Source: Bacteroidota bacterium
Lineage (GTDB): Bacteria; Bacteroidota; Bacteroidia; Flavobacteriales; Flavobacteriaceae
Assembly: GCA_023437485.1 (NCBI GenBank)
Contig: JAEZGB010000031.1
Span: 1 to 11,328, forward strand
Direction of reading: 5' to 3'
Length of the DNA: 11,328 nucleotides
Positions 6,231-11,328 of the stretch are shown one piece after another (the stretch's first letter is position 1; the number at the start of each line of letters is the position of its first letter). The notes beneath the pieces were generated by a model that searched no databases, had not been told where the DNA came from, and saw only the letters and a list, made by a program, of their open reading frames with translations. The translations under genes were made by a program, and so were the position numbers.

Positions 6231-7219
6231 AAAAAGCGGCAGTGGTTATCCTGAACTGGAACGGTCAAAAACTTCTTGAACAGTTCCTGCCAACGGTTGT
6301 CGGGTATTCGCCCGAGGCTGAGATCTATGTAGCCGACAATGCTTCGGATGACCTTTCGGTAGAACTTTTGCGCGTTCACTTCCCCATGGTCCGCGTGATC
6401 CGCAATGTCGCCAACCTGGGTTTTGCACGCGGGTACAACGAAGCGTTGGCATGGGTTGAAGAGGAAATATACGTATTGCTCAATTCAGATGTTGAAGTCA
6501 CTCCCGGATGGCTATCGCCGGTGCTGGACCTTTTTGACCGCGAGCCGACAACAGCCATTGCCCAGCCCAAAATACTGTCGTACAAAAACCGTGGATATTT
6601 TGAATACGCCGGCGCCGCGGGTGGTTTTATTGATCGTTTTGGCTATCCGTTTTGCCGCGGAAGGATATTTGAAACATTGGAAAAGGATAACGGCCAGTAT
6701 GACGACACTGCCGATATTTTCTGGGCCTCAGGCGCGTGCCTGTTTATTCGGAAAGCCATTTTCAGGGAACTTCGCGGATTCGACTCCGGATTTTTTGCAC
6801 ATATGGAGGAAATTGACCTGTGTTGGCGTGCCGCGCACCTAAACCTTCGTACCCGTTATTGCGGCGCGTCAACGGTATATCACGTTGGTGGTGCCACTTT
6901 GGATGCGTCAAATGCGCACAAGACATACCTGAATTTCCGCAATTCACTTTTCATGCTTACCAAAAACGTTCCCCAGCGGGAACTTGCTCCTGTAATTTTT
7001 GCCAGGCTAGTACTGGATGGCGCAGCGGGAGTCAGATTCCTTATTGGCGGGAAAGCCAGTCACACTGCGGCGATCATTCGCGCGCACTTTGCGTTCTACA
7101 AACGAATGTTCTGGTATTTTGACCAGCGCCCGTTACGGATCAAGCCCAGATATTTCAAGGTACAATCAATCGTTTGGGAATACTTTGTCAGGAATCGAAA
7201 AACTTTTGATTCTTTTTAA
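6227..7219 (+). CDS. Family 2 glycosyltransferase (rhamnosyltransferase-like)
   Basis: A 330-residue GT-A fold glycosyltransferase that should transfer a sugar from a nucleotide donor to a cell-surface polysaccharide or lipid acceptor, at the inner face of the membrane. Motifs in order: VVILNWNG (6-13), the donor-binding VADNASDD (35-42), NLGFARGYNEAL (63-74), the metal-binding NSDVEV (86-91, in the place of DxD), then WASGACLFIRK and the acceptor/catalytic region FFAHMEEIDLCWRA, close to the ED-x-D-x-x-x-R pattern of WbbL-type enzymes. There is no obvious transmembrane helix, but the C-terminal 100 residues are basic and aromatic and could be a membrane-associated tail. It overlaps the HsdR-N gene by four bases and is probably transcribed from that gene's promoter. 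Donor and acceptor cannot be read from the sequence. Confidence 0.93.
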   Translation: MKKAAVVILNWNGQKLLEQFLPTVVGYSPEAEIYVADNASDDLSVELLRVHFPMVRVIRNVANLGFARGYNEALAWVEEEIYVLLNSDVEVTPGWLSPVLDLFDREPTTAIAQPKILSYKNRGYFEYAGAAGGFIDRFGYPFCRGRIFETLEKDNGQYDDTADIFWASGACLFIRKAIFRELRGFDSGFFAHMEEIDLCWRAAHLNLRTRYCGASTVYHVGGATLDASNAHKTYLNFRNSLFMLTKNVPQRELAPVIFARLVLDGAAGVRFLIGGKASHTAAIIRAHFAFYKRMFWYFDQRPLRIKPRYFKVQSIVWEYFVRNRKTFDSF

Positions 7220-7264
7220 CATTAGTTTAGAAAATCGTTATCCCGGCGCGCGGTTATTAAATGT

Positions 7265-7272
7265 TAAATTTG
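7265..7272 (+). promoter_or_regulatory. -7 promoter box for the OmpA lipoprotein
   Basis: TAAATTTG, a perfect TAnnTTTG match, 19 bases before the ATG at 7292. The -33 region is GC-rich and lacks a clear TTG. It suggests that the OmpA gene is transcribed separately from the glycosyltransferase upstream. Confidence 0.6.
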
Positions 7273-7291
7273 TAAGTCAAAAACCAGTACT

Positions 7292-8128
7292 ATGAGAAAA
7301 ATCCTTTTAGCATTATCAGTTATCGCAATGGTATCGACCTCTTGCGGTACAAAAAAGAAGCTCGCAGAATGCGAGGCAAAAAACAAGGAAATTCAGGATT
7401 TGCTGAATACCGCCACAGTTAAACTGAACACTTGCCTTTCTGAAAAAGAACAACTTTTGGGGCAGGTTGACTTTCTGAAAAGGAACAACCAGGACCTGAT
7501 CAACAACATGGGCAACATCACCACCCTCTCTGCCAAAGGCGCCGAGAACCTGGAGAAGTCTCTGGAAAGCATGAAAGAAAAGGACCTGCGCATCACCAGG
7601 TTGCAGGACGCCCTGAGCCGCAAGGACAGTGTGACCCTGGCTCTTGTTTCGAGCATGAAATCGGCTGTCGGGATTAACGATCCGGATATCCAGGTTAATG
7701 TTGAAAAAGGGGTCGTTTTCATTTCGATTTCCGACAAACTCCTGTTTAAGAGCGGAAGCTATGTGGTGAGCGAAAACGCCAAAACGGTATTGGGCAAAGT
7801 CGCGAAAGTGATCAAGAGCAAGCCTGATTTTGAATGTATGGTAGAAGGCCACACTGACAATGTTCCGTTCAAATCAAATGGTGTGCTATTGGACAACTGG
7901 GATCTTTCGGTAAAACGTTCAACATCAATCATCCGCGTATTGCAGGAACTTGGAATTCCATCCAAGCAGATGATCGCCGCAGGTCGTGGGGAGCATATTC
8001 CGCTGGTTGAGAACAACACTGCCGAAAACCGTCAAACCAACCGCCGCACGCGTATCGTGATCCTTCCTAAGATCGATCAGTTCTACGAAATGATTGAGCG
8101 GGAGATGAAAAACATGACCGGAAAATAA
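7292..8128 (+). CDS. OmpA-family peptidoglycan-binding lipoprotein with coiled coil
   Basis: A 278-residue envelope lipoprotein expected to tie the outer membrane to peptidoglycan. The signal peptide ends in STSC with Cys18 as the lipidated residue. Residues 20-118 are a long, charged, heptad-like region (KKKLAECEAKNKEIQDLL, LEKSLESMKEKDLRITRLQDAL), probably a coiled coil spanning the periplasm. Residues 133-257 form the OmpA/MotB domain. VEGHTDNVPF (184-193) and DNWDLSVKRS (201-210) hold the peptidoglycan-contacting Asp and Arg, followed by AAGRGEHIPL (229-238) and ENRQTNRRTRIVI (245-257). Cys27 and Cys48 are extra cysteines in the coil. It follows the glycosyltransferase by 72 bases with its own promoter box and ends in a strong terminator. 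A beta-barrel is absent, so this is a Pal/MotB-like protein rather than a classical OmpA. Confidence 0.93.
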   Translation: MRKILLALSVIAMVSTSCGTKKKLAECEAKNKEIQDLLNTATVKLNTCLSEKEQLLGQVDFLKRNNQDLINNMGNITTLSAKGAENLEKSLESMKEKDLRITRLQDALSRKDSVTLALVSSMKSAVGINDPDIQVNVEKGVVFISISDKLLFKSGSYVVSENAKTVLGKVAKVIKSKPDFECMVEGHTDNVPFKSNGVLLDNWDLSVKRSTSIIRVLQELGIPSKQMIAAGRGEHIPLVENNTAENRQTNRRTRIVILPKIDQFYEMIEREMKNMTGK

Positions 8129-8146
8129 GACTTCCACAAACCTTAC

Positions 8147-8170
8147 AAAGCGCCTCAGGGCGCTTTTTTT
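8147..8170 (+). terminator. Intrinsic terminator after the OmpA gene, overlapping the regulator's 3' end
   Basis: AAAGCGCC (8147-8154), loop TCAG, GGCGCTTT (8159-8166), then further T bases: a strong plus-strand terminator 18 bases after the OmpA stop. The loop contains the stop codon (8155-8157, read as TGA on the minus strand) of the convergent response regulator, and one arm encodes its last residues. On the minus strand only three T bases follow the stem, so termination in that direction is likely weaker. Confidence 0.88.
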
Positions 8171-8862
8171 ATGAGCCATTTTAAAAAGTCCGAGTACCTG
8201 GAACGGCTTATCAACTGAGGCGAATGCCCTCCGATAAATTTCACCTCCCTGAAAACCGAAACAGATTCAACGCTTTCACGGTGCACGATGCACTTGCGGC
8301 TGATCCTGAAAAATTGTTCCTGGTCGAGCTCGGCCATCAAACCGTCCAGTGATTTGGCAATGGGAAACTGCCTGCCCTGCGTAACAATAAAAGTGGTGTT
8401 CTGCTCACTGACAAATTGCACTGCCTCACAGGCTTTTATGCGCCGCAGCACATTGCCCGAAGCAACCAAAAAGGATTTTCCGGTCGTGACCGGCCGGGGG
8501 TTAAAGAGCCTCCGTTTTTGGTTAAGCCTGTCCAGGGTCTGGCCAAGCTTTTCGGCGGTAATCGGCTTTAGCAGGTAATCAATACCGCCACGGCTGAAGG
8601 CTTCCAGGGCATATTTGTCAAATGCGGTTGTAAAGATAATTGCTGATTGGGGTTTTGTTCGGGCCAAAGCTTCAAAACTGTTCCCGTCGGCGAGTGCGAT
8701 ATCGGCAAAAATCAGGTCAGGATGCGGTTGCCGGTTTAACCAGGCAACGGCTTCCCGATTGCTTCTGGCCACTCCCAGTACGTCAATTCTATTCGCGCTC
8801 AATATACGCGAGAGATGTTCGGCCGCCGGGATCTCATCCTCAATGATCAACGCTGTTTTCAT
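8155..8862 (-). CDS. LytTR-family response regulator
   Basis: A 235-residue two-component response regulator. The receiver domain (1 to about 120) has the acidic pocket E8-D9, phospho-acceptor Asp54 (LIFADIAL), Thr78-Thr79 (IIFTTAFDKYAL) and Lys99 (DYLLKP), so it looks fully competent for phosphorylation. Residues from about 127 to 232 are a LytTR DNA-binding domain: SFLVASGNVLRRIKACEAVQFVSEQNTTFIV, then EQFFRISRKCIVHRESVESV and the final SRSRYSDFLKWLI. LytTR regulators usually bind direct repeats upstream of target promoters. The ATG overlaps the stop of the histidine kinase gene as ATGA, so the two are co-transcribed and probably coupled in translation. The last codons and stop form one arm and the loop of the convergent OmpA terminator. 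Target genes cannot be told; autoregulation of the operon is possible. Confidence 0.93.
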   Translation of the reverse strand: MKTALIIEDEIPAAEHLSRILSANRIDVLGVARSNREAVAWLNRQPHPDLIFADIALADGNSFEALARTKPQSAIIFTTAFDKYALEAFSRGGIDYLLKPITAEKLGQTLDRLNQKRRLFNPRPVTTGKSFLVASGNVLRRIKACEAVQFVSEQNTTFIVTQGRQFPIAKSLDGLMAELDQEQFFRISRKCIVHRESVESVSVFREVKFIGGHSPQLISRSRYSDFLKWLIKKAP

Positions 8863-10208
8863 AAGTACAAAAGCGGCAGCCTGACAGTGAAAAATTCATC
8901 TTCTTCAATACTGATCTCAAGCCCGGTTAACAATCGGTAGCGTTTGGTCATGTTTTCCAACCCGGTTTTGCCTGACAATACAGGTTTTGGACGACGTGTA
9001 TTGCGAAATACCAGATGCGCTTGAGTGCACCAAACTTCCAGCAAAGGCGGGTCCTGGTCGCTCAGGATATTGTGTTTGAAAAAATTATCGGCCAATTCCC
9101 TGACCGACATCGAAAGGATAAAAACCTCGGCCGTGTCGCAAGATTGAATCTTAAAGTCAAATGCCGAACCATGTTTGACCCGGTAAATTTCCAGGTAATC
9201 CTGAAGGAATTTCAATTCAGGGCCAATCGGAACGAACTCCTGGTCATGGCATTGCAAAAAATGCCGGTAAACTTCGCTCAGGTTTTGCCCAAAAGCCAGC
9301 GCGCGCGCCGGTTGAGTCTCTACAAATGACAACAGGGTGTTCAGGTTGTTAAAAAGGAAATGCGGTTCAATCTGCTGCTTCAGGTTCAAGTACTGTGCAT
9401 CGCGCTGCGCAAATTCAAACGATAAGCGATTGAGCTTTTGGGATTTTGTACGATAGGCCAAAAGTGCAAGAATGAACAATGTGATGGGCAAGCAAACAGC
9501 GTAAAGGCCGATGGTCTTGACATAATTGTTCCCGAAATACCGGTTGAACGCAACGATATTCATTCCCACCATCAACAGCGGAACAATCAGCGCGACAAGG
9601 TATATGCGCCTTTGCCAGAAGGAACTCCGAAGAAGCCAAAAAATCAAAAGGCCCGCCACGCCCGCGTTTGCAACCGAGAACACGGCAAGAATGCGCAAAA
9701 TAGAAGCAAAACTGTCCCATGATTTTCCGTGCAGCAAATATTGGTCGCTGCTCATAACCGAGGTCGCGAGGAAGGCCACGACGGCCGTAAGGCCGGAAAT
9801 TTTGAGCATTTCCCTCGGTTCATGATGGATTCGGAGGTTATTTGTGCCTGAAAACAATGTCCACAGCGTCACCGTCCCAAGGAGAAAAATCACGGTCGCC
9901 AGGCCTTGCGAAATGGGAATCCAATACCGTACTTCATTATAGATGATCGCCGAAGAAAGGAATGAAAATGAGAAGATCCCTATAAACACGGCGCATGCGG
10001 CAAGTCCCAGGCTTTTCCAGAATCCCGATCCGAAGCGATCGAAAACAAAGGCATGGCCCGCAGATATGATTGCCAAAAACCCTGTCGTATAATAGATCGG
10101 CCGAAATCTGAAATCCTCTAATCCTCCATCGGCGATGAAAGGAACGATCGCAAAAATTGAGAGCAAAGAGAAGAAAATTGTCAGAAACTTGGGAAACGGC
10201 CGCATCAT
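8859..10208 (-). CDS. LytS-type membrane sensor histidine kinase
   Basis: A 449-residue sensor kinase of the His_kinase (LytS/YehU) class, partner of the LytTR regulator just downstream. The N-terminal half holds about eight hydrophobic segments (near 8-26, 37-56, 66-90, 99-119, 133-152, 170-193, 201-221, 231-252) and no sizeable periplasmic domain, so sensing is probably within the membrane. A short coiled linker leads to the phospho-acceptor His283 in LKQQIEPHFLFNNLNTLLSF. The ATPase domain has an N-box ADNFFKHN with Asn375, where ENAxKH is usual, and a glycine box KTGLEN in place of GxGLxN; both are mild departures and activity is still likely. Two Met codons open the frame (10208 and 10205). 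A perfect palindrome lies 8 bases before the start. It sits downstream of the YciO-like gene with an 80-base gap. The signal sensed is unknown. Confidence 0.92.
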   Translation of the reverse strand: MMRPFPKFLTIFFSLLSIFAIVPFIADGGLEDFRFRPIYYTTGFLAIISAGHAFVFDRFGSGFWKSLGLAACAVFIGIFSFSFLSSAIIYNEVRYWIPISQGLATVIFLLGTVTLWTLFSGTNNLRIHHEPREMLKISGLTAVVAFLATSVMSSDQYLLHGKSWDSFASILRILAVFSVANAGVAGLLIFWLLRSSFWQRRIYLVALIVPLLMVGMNIVAFNRYFGNNYVKTIGLYAVCLPITLFILALLAYRTKSQKLNRLSFEFAQRDAQYLNLKQQIEPHFLFNNLNTLLSFVETQPARALAFGQNLSEVYRHFLQCHDQEFVPIGPELKFLQDYLEIYRVKHGSAFDFKIQSCDTAEVFILSMSVRELADNFFKHNILSDQDPPLLEVWCTQAHLVFRNTRRPKPVLSGKTGLENMTKRYRLLTGLEISIEEDEFFTVRLPLLYL

Positions 10209-10216
10209 TAATTTTT

Positions 10217-10235
10217 TTTACCGAAAATCGGTAAA
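10217..10235. promoter_or_regulatory. Palindrome before the histidine kinase start, candidate operator
   Basis: TTTACCGA, three A bases, TCGGTAAA: a perfect 8-base inverted repeat centred at 10226, eight bases upstream of the kinase ATG. It is not followed by a T-run on the minus strand, so it is not a terminator for the gene upstream. It could be an operator or an RNA hairpin next to the ribosome-binding region. No perfect TAnnTTTG box is seen in this 80-base gap. Confidence 0.4.
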
Positions 10236-10288
10236 ATCAGGATATGACGCATAAGAAATATTGTGAACGGTAGAATTTTAACCGTGAA

Positions 10289-10909
10289 TCACAAGATATC
10301 CAGGCTTCCCTTGCCTTCGCGCACCACTTCGGGTTGGTGGCCTGAAAGATCGATGATGGTCGAGGGCGTGTTGTCGCCATACCCCCCGTCAATAACAATA
10401 TCAACCAGATTTTGCCATTTTTCAAAGATGAGTTCCGGATCAGTTGAGTACTCCAGCACCTGGTCTTCGTCATGGATTGACGTGGAAACAATTGGATTGC
10501 CAAGTTGCCGAACAATTTCCAGCGCAATGTTGTTGTCAGGAACGCGGATCCCGACTGTATTTTTTTTCTTGAATTCCTTAGGCAGTGAATTATTGCCGGG
10601 CAAAATAAAGGTGTACGGCCCCGGGAGCGCCTTCTTGAGTAATTTGAAAGTCGCGGTGTCTATTTGCCGCACGTAATCCGAAAGGTTGCTGAGCCCCGAA
10701 CACACAAAGGAAAAATTGGCCTTTTCCAGCTTGATGCCCTTGATCCTTGCGATGCGTTCGAGCGCTCTCGAGTTGGTGATGTCGCACCCGAGGCCGTACA
10801 CGGTGTCGGTTGGGTAAATGATGATCGCGCCGCCCCGCAAAGCCTTGACGACTTTGGCAATCGCGGCCTCGCTGGGCTTATCGGGGTAAATCTTAATGAA
10901 TTCGGCCAA
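10289..10909 (-). CDS. YrdC/YciO-family protein (threonylcarbamoyl-AMP synthase-like)
   Basis: A 206-residue YrdC-fold protein. The family includes the Sua5/TsaC enzymes that make threonylcarbamoyl-AMP for the t6A37 modification of tRNA. Motifs: GGAIIYPTDTVYGLGCD (from about 26), ARIKGIKLEKANFSFVC (54-70), LPGPYTFIL (95-103), TVGIRVPDNNIA (118-129), IVSTSI (140-145), PSTIIDLS (182-189) and VVREGKG (195-201). Length, the N-terminus (FIKIYPDKP) and the C-terminal VVREGxG ending resemble E. coli YciO more than TsaC, and the Arg of the TsaC KxR motif is replaced (KGIKLEK). Start: TTG at 10909; no ATG exists in frame before the upstream stop. A near-consensus box TAACTTTA is 12 bases upstream. General annotation pipelines would call it L-threonylcarbamoyladenylate synthase; I am sure of the family, less of the reaction. 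Confidence 0.85.
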   Translation of the reverse strand: MAEFIKIYPDKPSEAAIAKVVKALRGGAIIIYPTDTVYGLGCDITNSRALERIARIKGIKLEKANFSFVCSGLSNLSDYVRQIDTATFKLLKKALPGPYTFILPGNNSLPKEFKKKNTVGIRVPDNNIALEIVRQLGNPIVSTSIHDEDQVLEYSTDPELIFEKWQNLVDIVIDGGYGDNTPSTIIDLSGHQPEVVREGKGSLDIL

Positions 10910-10921
10910 AGTGTTTTTGTT

Positions 10922-10929
10922 TAAAGTTA
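10922..10929 (-). promoter_or_regulatory. Near-consensus -7 box for the YciO-like gene
   Basis: The minus strand reads TAACTTTA, one mismatch from TAnnTTTG, 12 bases before the TTG start at 10909. It lies in the 124-base gap behind the helicase gene. Weak on its own. Confidence 0.3.
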
Positions 10930-11033
10930 GGGAATATTGATTTCTTAGTTCTTAAAAACACCATACAAACTAAGGCTGCTTCCCGCCTTGATTTTAGAAG
11001 TGCGCATTGGCGTGATCAGGTCAAGCGTTTAGA

Positions 11034-11328
11034 CTATCCGATAACTTCAAGCTTGGCAAACCGCAGCAGGAGCTTCTTGATTCCGCCGACCTCAAATTTT
11101 ATCTCGGCCTTTTTATCGGCACCGGCGCCCTCGAGCCCCATGATCTCGCCCTTGCCGAAGCGTTCGTGCATGACCATGTTGCCCACGGTGAGGTTTCCGT
11201 CAAAAAGATTGGCCGAAACCTGCGGCGAAGATCCTACCGGCTTGAGTTTGCGGATGTGCGACGGCGGAGCGGGCTCGCCCGTTCGCGGTGGAGTTCCGTT
11301 TGTGGGTTTGGCCAACCGAAGCTTGCTC
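11034..11328 (-). CDS. pcrA: UvrD/PcrA-type ATP-dependent DNA helicase, C-terminal end
   Basis: The last 97 or so codons of a superfamily 1 helicase whose main body lies right of the window; the stop is TAG at 11034-11036. The visible part begins with a Pro/Gly/Thr/Lys-rich flexible linker (KPTNGTPPRTGEPAPP). It ends with the small C-terminal Tudor-like domain of PcrA/UvrD: LTVGNMVMHERFGKGEIMGLEGAGADKKAEIKF, then KKLLLRFAKLEVI. In the known enzymes this domain binds RNA polymerase and links the helicase to transcription-coupled repair. None of the helicase motifs is in view, so activity cannot be judged. PcrA and UvrD cannot be told apart from this fragment. The next gene on the same strand starts 124 bases after the stop. 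Confidence 0.88.
   Translation of the reverse strand, partial: SKLRLAKPTNGTPPRTGEPAPPSHIRKLKPVGSSPQVSANLFDGNLTVGNMVMHERFGKGEIMGLEGAGADKKAEIKFEVGGIKKLLLRFAKLEVIG

Noticed and set aside
9015..9329. Plus-strand open frames inside the histidine kinase gene
   Set aside because: Antisense shadows of a well-supported kinase; low-complexity translation without family motifs.
10972..10989. A hairpin (AAGGC/GCCTT) behind the helicase gene as its terminator
   Set aside because: Only five base pairs, an eight-base loop and no T-run on the minus strand; too weak to call.

Overview
The window looks like chromosomal DNA from a Bacteroidota bacterium, most likely of the Flavobacteriia. Three things point there. 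Perfect TAnnTTTG boxes (the Bacteroidota -7 promoter element) lie just upstream of most gene starts. There are three lipoproteins with Bacteroidota-style signal peptides, and a menaquinone gene. The gene neighbourhood holA / HsdR-N-domain protein / family-2 glycosyltransferase / OmpA lipoprotein is one I recall from flavobacterial genomes. Base composition is even and moderate by eye. I see no rRNA, tRNA, CRISPR array or complete insertion sequence.

Layout, left to right. (1) 1-322 is the 3' end of an endonuclease/exonuclease/phosphatase-family gene. (2) About 364-1313 is a tyrosine recombinase with all its catalytic residues; its coding sequence appears to begin upstream of its first in-frame ATG, next to an A-run that may hide a frameshift. 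A strong bidirectional terminator (1322-1349) separates it from a small acidic lipoprotein (1371-1580, minus). (3) menD (1668-3323, minus) diverges from a GNAT acetyltransferase (3436-3933, plus), with a -7 box for each in the gap. The acetyltransferase runs stop-to-stop into a lipoprotein glutathione peroxidase (3934-4494, minus). (4) A 193-base gap with a structured leader-like hairpin precedes holA (4688-5689, minus; probable TTG start). Divergent from holA is a plus-strand pair, a PD-(D/E)xK HsdR-N-domain protein and a glycosyltransferase with overlapping stop and start (ATGA). These are followed by an OmpA-type lipoprotein that has its own -7 box and a terminator. (5) On the minus strand lies a LytS/LytR-type histidine kinase and LytTR response regulator (10208 to 8155), also joined by an ATGA overlap. 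Next come a YrdC/YciO-family protein (10289-10909, TTG start) and, at the right edge, the C-terminal end of a UvrD/PcrA helicase.

Most genes are housekeeping: menaquinone synthesis, replication clamp loading, DNA repair helicase, cell envelope and peroxide defence. The only mobile-type gene is the recombinase, and no partner transposase or attachment site is visible. I do not see a convincing new multi-gene system. The points most worth a second look are the 5' end of the recombinase, the hairpin upstream of the peroxidase, the predicted leaderless start of the HsdR-N protein, the palindrome in front of the histidine kinase, and the YciO-like rather than TsaC-like character of the YrdC-fold protein.
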